NCBI GenBank assembly: GCA_948466265.1
Contig: CAOJZU010000001.1
Coordinates: 103,290-167,289 of the forward strand
DNA: 64,000 bases
From: an uncultured Clostridium sp.
Lineage (GTDB): Bacteria > Bacillota_A > Clostridia > TANB77 > CAG-508
Direction: 5' to 3'
Shown here: piece by piece, positions 42,915 to 53,192 of the stretch
Layout: every line of letters begins with the position of its first letter
Position numbering within the stretch: the stretch's first letter is position 1
Notes under the pieces: generated by a model
What the model was told of the DNA's origin: nothing
Database searches by the model: none
The model's input: only the letters and a program-made list of their open reading frames with translations
Program-made: the position numbers and the translations under genes

Positions 42915-42991
42915 GTAGCTGTAGCTTAACTGGATAGAGCATCCGGCTACGAACCGGAAGGTTGCAGGTTCAAGTCCTGTCAGCTGCACCA
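42915..42991 (+). tRNA. tRNA-Arg (anticodon ACG)
   Basis: Acceptor GTAGCTG/CAGCTGC, anticodon stem CCGG/CCGG around CTACGAA, T arm GCAGGTTCAAGTCCTGT, encoded CCA. After A34-to-inosine this tRNA reads CGT, CGC and CGA but not CGG. The CGG-reading CCG isoacceptor is not in this window, which matters for the recoding described. Confidence 0.96.
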
Positions 42992-42993
42992 AA

Positions 42994-43032
42994 AAAGCAA
43001 TCGGTCATTTATTTTGACTGATTGCTTTTTAA
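42994..43032. terminator. Terminator between tRNA-Arg and spoIIR
   Basis: Stem AAAAGCAATCGGTC / GACTGATTGCTTTT with a T run (one mismatch), usable for both converging units. Confidence 0.75.
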
Positions 43033-43047
43033 AATACATACATACAT

Positions 43048-43684
43048 CTATCTACTTGCAAGAGAAATCTTAATATCTTCAAAGAATTCTACAATTCTAA
43101 ACTTAAAATTAAACTCAGAATTATTTTCAGAAATAAGCTCAAACTCTTCCGTTTCTAAATTACTTTCCAAAATCTCCTTTGAGCCCTCATCAAGTTTGCC
43201 AGAACTAACATCAACAAAACATAGAGTAGGAAACATCACACACCACCAATTGTGCCCATTTGCCTCACCAATCTCAATTCTGAGAGCATCATACATACCA
43301 GAAGGGAGCGAAATATCACCATAAACCTTTGTAGGAAAATCAAAATTGCCGAATTTGCAATTTAACATCATAATTATAACCAGCATCTTTAATAGTATCT
43401 TTTGCAATTTTCTCAAAATCAATCAAATGCTCGTCCATCAAAGAAATAACATCTTGTTTTGAAGAACAATCACTTGAAATTTCTTTCATATAATTTAAAA
43501 CATTATCGCGAACTAAAAGTTTTAAATTTTGGTCTTCTTCACTATCAGAATTAGCAAGAATATGAAGTCTAAATACACTATCAGAAAGAGAACTAGATAC
43601 AGCATTTGTATAAGAAATAGCACAAATAAATGTATAAGCTATAAAAAGTAAAACTAATACTAAAAAACGTCTAAAAAATTTCAT
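43048..43684 (-). CDS. spoIIR: Stage II sporulation protein R (one CGG +1 site)
   Basis: 211 residues after the shift at 43349. N-terminal membrane helix; VFRLHILANSDSEEDQNLKLLVRDNVL, the SpoIIR signature; after the shift LQIGNFDFPTKVYGDISLPSGMYDALRIEIGEANGHNWWCVMFPTLCFVD, also signature. SpoIIR is secreted from the forespore to trigger SpoIIGA cleavage of pro-sigma-E. The shift Gly lies in the middle of the protein. Confirms a spore former. Confidence 0.93.
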
Positions 43685-43955
43685 AAGAATCCTCCGTTAA
43701 AATTAAGTATTTACTAAAAGTATTAACAGAAAAAGAAAAAATATACATTTCAAACAAAAAATTATTAAAAAGGAAAATAAAAAAGCAAATCAAATAAAAA
43801 TGTATTGTATAAATTCAATAGAATAAAGCAAAAGATTAGACACATGTCGAATAAAGTAGCATGAAATATAAAGAAAAGGCATTGACTTAGGTAAAGAAAA
43901 ATGGTAAAATTTGGAAAGTGAACAAAAGAATAAAATAAAAGGTGGTTGAAAACAA

Positions 43956-44483
43956 ATGGAAAAAGCAAATCTTAAAATTTGTAGTTTTTATGTAAGTGAC
44001 TGGCATTTAACAGCAATGCTATTACCGTATATAGAAGATGCTATAGAAAGAAGCGAACGCCTGAATACAATATTTGAAAAGAATATATCATATAATATGA
44101 AGGAAATTCTAACAAGAATAAAAATATCAGACAGAAAAAAAGATGAAATAATGAAAGTAGGATGGGAAAACAAAGAAATAGTAAAATATAATGAAATAAA
44201 AAAATACATGGAAAAAGTTACAAAAGAAGGAGACAAGATAACATTAATAGTAGAGGGAAGAAAAGAAAGAATTGAATGTATAGGAAAAAATATAGAAAAA
44301 TGGATGAAGAAATCAGAGAAAAAGATAAGAAAAAAAGACATAAGAATAATTAATTGTTATGAAGTAACAGAATTCAATAAAGATTTAAATGAAATACTTG
44401 AAAATCATGACAAAATACTAAATACAGCGGGGTTACATGAAACTGAAGAAATGTACTCAGGATATGTAAGAAAAAGAGCATAA
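43956..44483 (+). CDS. Unknown charged protein at head of T4SS locus C
   Basis: 175 residues, rich in Lys, Glu and Ile, no membrane helix, with a helical middle. Starts MEKANLKICSFYVSDWHLTA. No domain recognised. It is preceded by a ribosome site AAGGTGG and followed by a terminator, so it is transcribed separately just before the pilin genes; a regulator or signal adaptor is possible but unproven. Confidence 0.5.
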   Translation: MEKANLKICSFYVSDWHLTAMLLPYIEDAIERSERLNTIFEKNISYNMKEILTRIKISDRKKDEIMKVGWENKEIVKYNEIKKYMEKVTKEGDKITLIVEGRKERIECIGKNIEKWMKKSEKKIRKKDIRIINCYEVTEFNKDLNEILENHDKILNTAGLHETEEMYSGYVRKRA

Positions 44484-44494
44484 GGCTCTTTTTT
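44472..44494 (+). terminator. Terminator after 43956-44483
   Basis: Short stem AAGAGC / GCTCTT around ATAAG with a T7 run, overlapping the end of the gene. Confidence 0.65.
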
Positions 44495-44606
44495 TAGTGC
44501 ATAAAATATTTTTTTTTATAAAATATCAGAAAAAATTTGCAAAATCTTAAGAAATAATGTATAATAAATTTAGATAATTGTGTAAATAGGTAAAGGAGGA
44601 AGATTT

Positions 44607-44987
44607 ATGAATAAAAAAATAGCAAAGATTATATTAATATTTTTCTTAATCTTTACCATATTAGGAATTATAAATACAGTAAACGCATTAGGCTTAAGTG
44701 AAATAACAGAGTTCCCAGGACTTTACACAACCACTGGAAATAATGATCAAAGTAGGGCAGTAAAAATGGGAAACTTCATAGTTTCGGTAGTAAGATATGT
44801 TGGTCAAGGAATTGCAGTAATCACATTAATAATAATAGGTATTAGATACATATTTGCAAGCGTAGAGCAAAAAGCAGAATATAAAAAATCAATGATACCA
44901 TATGTAATCGGTGCAATACTTTTATTTGCAGGTGCATCAGTTACAAATTGGATATATGAAATTTTCAATGATGTAAGTACTTTCTAA
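44607..44987 (+). CDS. VirB2/TrbC-type pilin-like protein 1
   Basis: 126 residues. Signal-like helix ending in VNALG, then two helices flanking a loop: YVGQGIAVITLIIIGIRYIF and MIPYVIGAILLFAGASVTNW, with EQKAEYKKSMIPY between. The VGIKYM-type plus EEKAEYKK loop recurs in five units over 44607-46717. VirB2-family pilins build T4SS conduits. RBS AAAGGAGG. Confidence 0.75.
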   Translation: MNKKIAKIILIFFLIFTILGIINTVNALGLSEITEFPGLYTTTGNNDQSRAVKMGNFIVSVVRYVGQGIAVITLIIIGIRYIFASVEQKAEYKKSMIPYVIGAILLFAGASVTNWIYEIFNDVSTF

Positions 44988-45051
44988 TAATATATTTTCA
45001 TAAAAAGTATTGAAAATGAAATAGAAATATGTTTAAATAGGAGGTAAGATT

Positions 45052-45528
45052 ATGAACAAATTATGTAAAAGAATAATTTTCGTAATTATTATCCTTATAT
45101 TGATAATTAGTATAAATACTGAAAGCCTAGCTTGGTCAGAAGTAATAAAAGATGGACAATTGTTTATAAGCACAGGAGAAAGTGAAGGAAGCCCTATTAA
45201 TTCTGGAGGATTAAGAAGCGCATCAAGTTATATATACAATATATTACTTGTGGCAGGAATAGTAATTGCAGTTATTATAGCAAGTATACTTGGAATACAA
45301 TTCATGCTAGGAGGAGCAGAAGGACAAGCTAAAGTAAAAGAGATGATGCTTCCATATATAGTAGGATGTATAATAGTATTTGGAGGATTTGGTTTTTGGA
45401 AGATTGCACTTAAAATTGGAAAAGAACTAGACAAAATTGGAAAAGAAGAAGTTTCAATAATAGATTTAAATATAAACGTAGAAATAGCAGACTATTCAAA
45501 TAACCAAAAAGATATAGAATTATACTAA
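45052..45528 (+). CDS. VirB2/TrbC-type pilin-like protein 2
   Basis: 158 residues. N-terminal signal-like helix, then helices VIAVIIASILGIQFMLGG and MMLPYIVGCIIVFGGFGFWK with the loop AEGQAKVKEMMLPY, a diverged copy of the repeated unit. Its tail is longer (KELDKIGKEEVSIIDLN). RBS GGAGG. Confidence 0.7.
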   Translation: MNKLCKRIIFVIIILILIISINTESLAWSEVIKDGQLFISTGESEGSPINSGGLRSASSYIYNILLVAGIVIAVIIASILGIQFMLGGAEGQAKVKEMMLPYIVGCIIVFGGFGFWKIALKIGKELDKIGKEEVSIIDLNINVEIADYSNNQKDIELY

Positions 45529-45543
45529 AAGAAAGGGTAATAT

Positions 45544-46249
45544 ATGAAAAATAAGAAAAACTTAAAAAAAATAATTGTAATACTTGCAATTATCATATTA
45601 GCTAGTATCATATGCATACCCAAAAGCTTTGCAGTTAGGCCAAGTGACATCACAGGAGATGCTGATCCAAAAATAGAAATGAAATTCATGGATAATTTGG
45701 TAGATATGTTAACAAAAATCGGAGCATTTGCAGCAGTAGGTGCCATGATGATAATAGGCATTAAATATATGACAGGAAGCTTAGAAGAAAAGGCAGAATA
45801 CAAAAAAACAATGATGCCATACATGATAGGATGTATCTTAATCTTTGGAGCATCAGTAATTGCACCAATGATAATGGATATGTTCAAGGATGTAGAAAAA
45901 GTCGAAGATGCAGGAAATATTATACTTGGAATAATTCAAGTAATAGGAAGTTTTGTAGCAGTAGGTATCATTATGGTACTAGGAATAAAATACATGATGG
46001 GAAGTATAGAAGAAAGAGCATCATACAAAAAATCAATGCTTCCATACTTAATTGGTGCAGTACTTCTATTTAGTGCAGTAAATATAACAGCAACAATAGT
46101 GGATATGGCTAAGACTACTACAGAAGCAGGAAAAATTCCAGGACCGACACCAGTTGATCGGAACGCCTACATGCCCAAATTGTCAAATAGAAATGAATAA
46201 ACTTAATTCATATACATACAAATGTCCAAGATGTGGGGCAATGAATTAA
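45544..46249 (+). CDS. Fused double pilin-like protein with C-terminal zinc ribbon (one CGG +1 site)
   Basis: 234 residues after the shift at 46159. Signal-like helix, two pilin-type repeats (GIKYMTGSLEEKAEYKKTMMPYMIG and GIKYMMGSIEERASYKKSMLPYLIG), then across the shift a zinc ribbon: PTCPNCQIEMNKLNSYTYKCPRCGAMN, i.e. C-x2-C, 13-16 residues, C-x2-C. In the zero frame the tail is DRNAYMPKLSNRNE with no Cys pairs. Finding an intact ribbon only in the +1 frame is strong support for the recoding. Position in pilin array. Confidence 0.8.
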
Positions 46250-46333
46250 TAACGTTATTAATGTTTTCTCAAGTTAAAAATTGAGATAAATATAAAAATA
46301 TATAAACTTAAAAATAAAAAGGAGGGAAAAGAC

Positions 46334-46717
46334 ATGAAGAAATTACTAAAAGCATTACCTATACTTATGACAGTATTTATGGTACTTATGACAGTTACTC
46401 CGGTTTTAGCAACAGTTGGAGGTATACAAATTAAACCAGAAACTGAAGATGCAGCTAGTAAGATTACTCCAATTACAAACAATATACTTGGAATAATACA
46501 AGTAATAGGTACAGTAGTAGCAGTAGGAGTATTAATGGTATTAGGTATAAAATACATGATGGGAAGCGCAGAAGAAAAAGCAGAATACAAAAAGACAATG
46601 ATCCCATATTTAGTTGGTGCAATACTATTATTCGCAGCAGTTCATATAGCAGCAGCTGTAGTAGGTATGGCACAAAGTGCAGCAGGAGCTGGAGGCTCAG
46701 GAAATACTAATGGATAG
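46334..46717 (+). CDS. VirB2/TrbC-type pilin-like protein 4
   Basis: 127 residues: signal-like helix, VVAVGVLMVLGIKYMMGSAEEKAEYKKTMIPYLVGAILLFAAVHI, the cleanest copy of the unit. No in-frame CGG. RBS GGAGGG. Followed by a terminator, so the array likely yields more of this pilin. Confidence 0.75.
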   Translation: MKKLLKALPILMTVFMVLMTVTPVLATVGGIQIKPETEDAASKITPITNNILGIIQVIGTVVAVGVLMVLGIKYMMGSAEEKAEYKKTMIPYLVGAILLFAAVHIAAAVVGMAQSAAGAGGSGNTNG

Positions 46718-46739
46718 TTAGTAAATAATCTAAAAAGTA

Positions 46740-46780
46740 AAAAAAGCTAGAGTTTCATTTGAAATATCTAGCTTTTTTTG
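46740..46780 (+). terminator. Terminator after the pilin array
   Basis: Stem AAAAAGCTAGA / TCTAGCTTTTTTT with a 15-base loop. Confidence 0.8.
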
Positions 46781-46971
46781 TTTGTAAATTTTCTAATTTC
46801 TAATGTCTAACCTCTAAAATATTACAAAAACATAACAAAATCATTACAAATACAATTTTTTTCGCCAAAACACTATGAAAATTTACAATATTCTGTTATA
46901 ATATAATACAAGTAATAATGGGCAAATTAGACTTAAAAATAGGCATACAAAAGAAAGGAGCAAAATAACAA

Positions 46972-47322
46972 ATGGCATATCAAATACCTAGAAATGTTAA
47001 AGGAGAAGGAAGAATATTATTTGTATTTTCTAAGAAAGCTTTAATTACAACAGGAATAGGTGCTGGAATAGGGCTAGTGTTTAAATGGTTATTTCAAGCA
47101 ATGGGGCTTAACATAGTAGGCTGGGGAATACTTATATTACTTGCATTAATTGGCTTCTCAATAGGAACATTTAAAATACCAAATACAACGGCATTTGATT
47201 TTACGAGAAAAACAGGCGGAGAAAATATAGACGATGTAATACTTAGATGGATAAAATTCAAAACAAAATCTAAGAAAAAAATATATGTATATACTGAAGG
47301 AGGAACAAAAGATGACAGATAA
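46972..47322 (+). CDS. PrgI-family T4SS membrane protein
   Basis: 116 residues. MAYQIPRNVKGEGRILFVFSKKAL start is the PrgI-family signature, then two membrane helices and a soluble tail DDVILRWIKFKTKSKKKIYV. PrgI is a small VirB3-like inner-membrane part of Gram-positive T4SS. Overlaps the next gene by 11 bases. Confidence 0.85.
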   Translation: MAYQIPRNVKGEGRILFVFSKKALITTGIGAGIGLVFKWLFQAMGLNIVGWGILILLALIGFSIGTFKIPNTTAFDFTRKTGGENIDDVILRWIKFKTKSKKKIYVYTEGGTKDDR

Positions 47323-48568
47323 TCAAATAACACAAATTTTGACATATCTATTAATATTTATGATATTTATACTAATGGTATTAATCGTGGTATTTATATA
47401 TGTCAGAATAAAAGATGCAAAAAGGAAAAAAGCGGAAAAAATGCAAGCTATTGATGAAGTGCAATCTGCACCATCAAATGTTGCAACAAAAGGATATAAT
47501 AAACAATCAATACTAAAATTTATGGAATTTGACAAAGTAGAAGACAACATGATAGTGCAAAAAAACGGATCTAGATACCTGATGGTAATAGAATGTCAAG
47601 GTGTAAACTATGATCTAATGTCATCGATGGAACAAACAGCAGTAGAAGAGGGATTTCAACAGTTTCTAAACTCACTTAGGTATCCAATTCAAATATATGT
47701 ACAAACAAGAACAGTAAATCTAGAACATAGTATAGGAAGTTACAAAAGAAGAGTAGATGAAATAGAAAATATATTAAGAAGAAGCGAAGCAGAATATGAA
47801 TCAAATAGACAATCAGGGTTATTTGAAAAAGAAGAAATAAAAGCACAATTTTATGAATTAACAAAAATTAGAAACTTATATGAATATGGAAAAGACATTA
47901 TATACAACACAGAACAAATGAGCTTAAACAAGAACATATTAAATAGACAATACTACATAATAACATCATACTATCCATCAGAACTTGGAAATAATAACTT
48001 CGATAAAGATGAATTACAAAATATTGCATTTTCAGAACTTTATACAAGATGTCAATCAATGATTAGTGCTTTATATTCATCAGGAGTACAAGGAAGGATA
48101 TTAGGCTCAGATGCATTAGTAGAATTATTATATATGGCATATAACAGAGATGAAGCAGAAGTATTTGGAGTAGATAAAGCATTAGCTGCAGGATATGATG
48201 AACTATATTCAACAGCTCCAGAAGTATTAGAGAAGAAAATTGCAGCATTAGATAGAGAAATAGAGCAAAAAGCTGTTGCAAAGGCGCAAGACACAGTTGC
48301 AAAAGTAAGAACATTAAGAGAAAGAAAACTTCAAGAAAGACAAATGAAGATGGACGACATAATAGACGAAATGGCAAAAATGATAATACGAGAAAATGAA
48401 GCATATATAGGAAGAGATGTTGCGGTAGACGCTGTAAATGATTTGACAAAAGACAGAAAGGATAGAGCAGTAGCGAAAGAAAAAACAGAAGAAAAGGAGG
48501 CAAAGAAGAGAAATGAGCAAAAAGAAGAAGTTAAAAAAACAAGAAGAAGAAAAGCAAAGACAGCTTAG
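47312..48568 (+). CDS. VirB4 N-terminal partner with membrane helix, T4SS locus C
   Basis: 418 residues from ATG 47312 (GAAGGAGGAAC upstream; a 47285 ATG is less likely). One membrane helix at residues 9-31, then a module (FMEFDKVEDNMIVQKNGSRY ... RYPIQIYVQTRTVN) shared with the product at 9534, long helices, and a basic Lys/Arg tail. Directly before the VirB4 ATPase and overlapping it by 56 bases. Probable detached N-domain of VirB4. No in-frame CGG. Confidence 0.7.
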   Translation: MTDNQITQILTYLLIFMIFILMVLIVVFIYVRIKDAKRKKAEKMQAIDEVQSAPSNVATKGYNKQSILKFMEFDKVEDNMIVQKNGSRYLMVIECQGVNYDLMSSMEQTAVEEGFQQFLNSLRYPIQIYVQTRTVNLEHSIGSYKRRVDEIENILRRSEAEYESNRQSGLFEKEEIKAQFYELTKIRNLYEYGKDIIYNTEQMSLNKNILNRQYYIITSYYPSELGNNNFDKDELQNIAFSELYTRCQSMISALYSSGVQGRILGSDALVELLYMAYNRDEAEVFGVDKALAAGYDELYSTAPEVLEKKIAALDREIEQKAVAKAQDTVAKVRTLRERKLQERQMKMDDIIDEMAKMIIRENEAYIGRDVAVDAVNDLTKDRKDRAVAKEKTEEKEAKKRNEQKEEVKKTRRRKAKTA

Positions 48569-50469
48569 GGAAAATGCTGAACAAGAAATATTACATAAAC
48601 AAACAGTAAAAGATCTTATAACACCATCAGGAATTGACGCATCAAACATAGACCACATGGAAATAATTTCAAACACAAAAAGATATGCTAGAAGCTTCTT
48701 TGTATCTACACTACCTAGAATGTGTTCTTTCCCAGATATATTTAGGGACATGTACCTTTTCGGAGATATAAACACATCAATATATATAAACCCAATACAA
48801 GAAGCAAGGTCACAAAATGAATTAAACAGGGTAATAAATGAAATAGAAACAGAAAGAATAGTTGCAGCAGACAGAGGAAACATCAATAGAGAAAGTGACC
48901 TAACACAAAAAAGAATAGAAGCAGAACAACTAAGAGATGAAATTGCAGCAGGATATAATAAACTATTTGAAGCAACAGTAGTATCTACTTTATTTGCATA
49001 TAGCTTAGAAGAACTTGATAAATTTACTAAATTACTATCAACAGAAATGTCAAAAACATTAGTTGGAATAAAATCAGCATGGGCAATGCAAGAAGAAGTA
49101 TTCCAATCAAATATTCCACTAATGCAAAATAAAATAACAAAATCACATACATTTGATAGACGTTCAATGGGAACTGTATTCCCATTTACAACGTCAGAAG
49201 TAGGACATCCAACAGGAATACCACTTGGTTTCAATAGACAAACTGGAGTACCAATACTATTTGATAATTTCCATTCATCACTTACAAACTATAACATGGT
49301 TATATTTGCTAAATCTGGTGCACGGAAAATCAGTTACAATGAAAACACTTATCTCAAGGTCTTCAGTACTTATGGGAATAGAAAGCTTAGCACTTGATGC
49401 AGAAGGTGAGTATAGTATAGTTGCAGAAAGCCTTGGTGGAATAAATGTAGTACTTAGTCCAAACTCAAAAACAGTAATAAACATATTTGACTTAGAACTT
49501 GAAACAGTAAAAGATGAAATTACAGGAAAAGACAGAATAGTACTTAATGTAGAAAACAAAGTAGAAGACGTAACACAAGCATTAATTACAATGGCAAGAG
49601 GAAGTACAAGGTCAGACGAAGTAACAGAACTTACAAAACAGATAATTGCAGAAAGTGTTGCGGAAGAATATGCAGCAAGAGGAATTACAAACGATCCATC
49701 AAGTCTTTATGAAACAAGCATGGACAAAAGAAATATAATCGCAAAAGATAAAAAAGAGATGCCGACTATTGGAAGTTGGTATAAGAGAATGGAAAAGAAG
49801 GCAAAAGAAAATAAAGTTCAAGATTATGCATTCCAATATAGTTATCTTTTAAAAGTTATGAAACAATACATAAGAGAATATGATGGACAAATGGCATACT
49901 TTGATGGACAATCTACATTTGAACTATTAGATGGAGCGCCATTTATAAACCTAGACATATCACAGCTAGAAGAAAGATTTGCAAGACCACTTGCACAGCA
50001 AATTCTATTGTCATGGATATGGGAAAAATATGTTAAGAAAAATAGTGAAGATAGAACAAGAGCAAGCCGTAAAAGGGTTATAGTCGACGAAGCATGGATG
50101 CTTCTTCCATACCCAGAAGCTGTAGACTTTTTAAATACTATGGCAAGACGTGCAAGAAAAAGAAATGTATCACTTGCGATTATTTCTCAAAGATTTCAAG
50201 ATTTTTATGAAAAACCAGAAGCACAAGCTGTTTTAACATCTTCAGATACAAAACTATTTTTAGCGCAAGATAAATCAGAAATACAGTACCTAAAAGAAGT
50301 ATTCAAACTTTCAGAAGGAGAAGCAGATTTCTTAATAACATGTACAAAAGGTGAAGGGCTATTAAAAGTAGGAGCAGATACTGCAATCTTACAAATAACT
50401 CCAACAGCAAAAGAATTCGAGTTTGTTGAAACAAACTTAAATAAACTAGTTAAAAGAAGAAATGGATAA
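48513..50469 (+). CDS. VirB4-like T4SS ATPase, locus C (one CGG +1 site)
   Basis: 651 residues after the shift at 49323, which restores Walker A as NYNMVIFAKSGAGKSVTMKTL; then SLALDAEGEYSIVAESLGG, ARGSTRSDEVTELT, Walker B RVIVDEAWMLLPYPEA, and ISQRFQDFYEKPEAQ, all typical VirB4/TraE/TraC. N-terminal part RYARSFFVSTLPRMCSFPDI matches VirB4 too. Zero frame breaks exactly inside the P-loop (SGARKISYN). Essential motor of the T4SS. RBS AAAGGAGG. Confidence 0.93.
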
Positions 50470-50499
50470 GAGAAAAAACTGGGAGGAAGTAACAAGAAA

Positions 50500-53168
50500 A
50501 TGAAAATTTTTATGCGAAAAGGTTTTACACAAAAGTTAATAATATCAATAGTATTCATTATTTTACTAAACTTTTGCTTTGCACCAAAAGTTTCTGCATC
50601 AAGCTTTGGTGGAGAAATGATGAAACTGATAAGAAGTTTTGCAACAGGAATTGCAGATGTTGCAGCAGCTGTTGTTCAACTTGCAGTAACAGGAGAATGG
50701 AGAACGGCAGTAGCTGACAAGGGCTCAGGAAAGCCAGATGGAAACGAGTATTGGATTGGCGAAAGCAACTTTGAATATCCCATACTTCAAGTAAGTCCAG
50801 AATTGATATTTGCAGGGGAAATAGAGCTTTTAGACGTAAACTTTATTTCAGAGATAAATAGTAGATCTCATGTAATAGAACTTAAAAATGATAGTGGACT
50901 TAAAAAATTAAGAGAAGTTGTTGCAAGTTGGTATGTTACTTTAAGGACAATAGCAGTCGTTCGGACTTTTATCAGTACTTATATATATTGGTATTAGAAT
51001 AATAATAGCAAGTACATCAGGAGAAAAAGCAAAATATAAAGAGAGAATTTTAGACTGGATAATAGCATTTTGTTTACTTTTCTTTATGCACTATATAATG
51101 GCAGCAAGTGTAACTGTTGTAGAAAAAATAAATACTACACTTGGAAAAGCTACAGGAGTATTTGATGGTATAGATATACCTCCAGAATATGGAACCGTAG
51201 AATTTCAAAATAAAGGGAATATTGGAATAGGAACATCAACTCCAGGTTCTAGTTATAATGGAATAAATCAATCAAATGTAACAGGAGTAGATGATGAGGG
51301 AGCTATAAATGCAGTTAAGTCGTTAGCAGCTGCTGATGGTGGAAAGCTAGTAAGCGAATCAGGTTGGAGTCAACCAGTTATAAAACGTAATCAAGCTGCA
51401 GGAGAAGAAGAAATAACATCTGAATATGAAATTGTTTTTGATATATACACAGTTACAATTACAAGAAAAGAAGTAAGACCTTTAGTAAGTGGAGCAAGTG
51501 GTTACATTTCATATAGTTATAAAACTTCTAATATCTCAACATCTGGAGGCTCAGGAGGAAATGGACTTGTAGGAGTAGATGTTATTAAAATATCAAATGA
51601 TAGCTCGAAAGTGCTTTACTTCATAAATTACGCAAGGTTATTCTTGAATGTAAAAGATAATGATCAATATATACCTATGTCTGTTGGATATCTAATTATA
51701 TATATAGCATTAACAGTTTTTACAGTAGTATTTGCAATAAGATATATAAAAAGGGTAATATATATAGCATTTTTAACAATGGTTGCACCAATGGTAGCAA
51801 TGACGTATCCACTTGATAAAATAAAAGACCGGAAAAGCACAGGCGTGGAATATGTGGTTTAGAGAATATACATTTAATCTAATAATACAACCATTCCATT
51901 TACTGTTATATACAGTTATGGTAGGAAGTGCAATGTCACTTGCAGCAGTTAGCCTTCCATATGCAGTAGTTGCAATATATTTCTTAATACCAGGGGAAAA
52001 ATTACTACGTAAATTCTTCGGATTTGACAATGCAGGAACATTAAGTGCAGCAGGAAGCTTTGCAGGTGGAGCATTATTCTCTGCAATGATTAATAAAATG
52101 AATAGACCAAAACCAGGACATGAAAAAGAAAAAGATGATAAACCTAAAATAAGAAAACCATCTGGTGGAACTAGAGTTGGTGATGATGCCTTACAAGTTG
52201 AAACAAATGGTGTTGCAGGAAGCTCAGGTGGAGGTTCAGGCGGAAGTCCAGGGGGAGTCCCAGGCGGAAGTCCAGGAGGAGTCCCAGGCAGAAGTCCAGG
52301 AGGAGGCTCAGGAGGAGGCTCAGGTAGTCTAGATTTTATGCTTCCAAGAGGATACAAGGATAATGCTTTAGTAAGAAGAGACAAAGATGGAAATATAATA
52401 GGTGGAGGAAGCAAATGGGCTTTGGCAAAAGAAGGACTAAGAAATAGATTAATGAGTTCTGTGGCATATAATAGTCAAAGAACAAAAAATGCTATTAAAA
52501 GGTCTATTAAAGCAGCACCAAAGACAGCAGGAAGAATGGTAAGAAGAGGAGCTATTGGAGCATTAGCAGGTGGTACAGCAGGACTTCTTGCACTAGGCGC
52601 AAGTGCTGCAACAGGAGACCCATCAAAGGCAATTGGACTTATGGCTGCTGCAGGAGCTGCTGGATATAACTTTGGAAATTACTATGGAGATAAATTTGCA
52701 AAAGGTCTAGGAAGCTATGCAGACGGAGCAAGGACAGCATTTTGGGGAACTGATATGAAATCAATAAATCAATATAACTTTGACCAAGAATTTATAAGTA
52801 ATCCAGAAACTATAAGTAAACTTACACAAGCATTAGGTTCAACAGAAAAAGCAAGAGAAGCAATAAAGGATGGTAGTGTACAAGCATTATTAAATGAAAA
52901 TATTACAGATCCAGGAAAACTTGCAAAAGCACTAGCACTTAAAAATAGGTATATGACTGGTAAAGGAGCAGATGGAAGAAAATATTCACCAGAAGAAGCT
53001 ATGGGAAAAGCTATTCTTATGGCTAAATGGAATAGAGATGCAAATCCAGGAATATTTAACACGATGTCGAGAGAACAAACTTCATTTAGAAGAAACTTAG
53101 AAGCACAAGGAATTAAGTCTGAAGATATAGATAGGATATTAGCAGACCTAGAGTATTTCGAAATATAA
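50500..53168 (+). CDS. VirB6/TrbL-like T4SS protein with Gly-rich linker (two CGG +1 sites)
   Basis: 888 residues after shifts at 50962 and 51830. Signal peptide (KVSASSFGG), then an N-terminal membrane part: IAVVGLLSVLIYIGIRIIIA (helix made whole by the first shift), six to eight helices; after the second shift KIKDGKAQAWNMWFREYTFNL and IQPFHLLLYTVMVGSAM, a TrbL/VirB6 pattern. A Gly/Ser/Pro-rich linker (about 52205-52335) leads to a soluble C-terminal domain. Central channel component, together with VirB4. Confidence 0.8.
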
Positions 53169-53192
53169 TATAAAATTGAGGAGGGCTATAGA

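Noticed and set aside
43765..43968. 67-codon minus-strand frame before the T4SS locus C
   Set aside because: Phe/Leu-rich translation of an AT-rich spacer with no ribosome site.
52200..52340. Gly/Pro/Ser-coding repeats as a CRISPR or mobile repeat
   Set aside because: They are short in-frame codon repeats forming a linker in the VirB6-like protein; there are no regular spacers.
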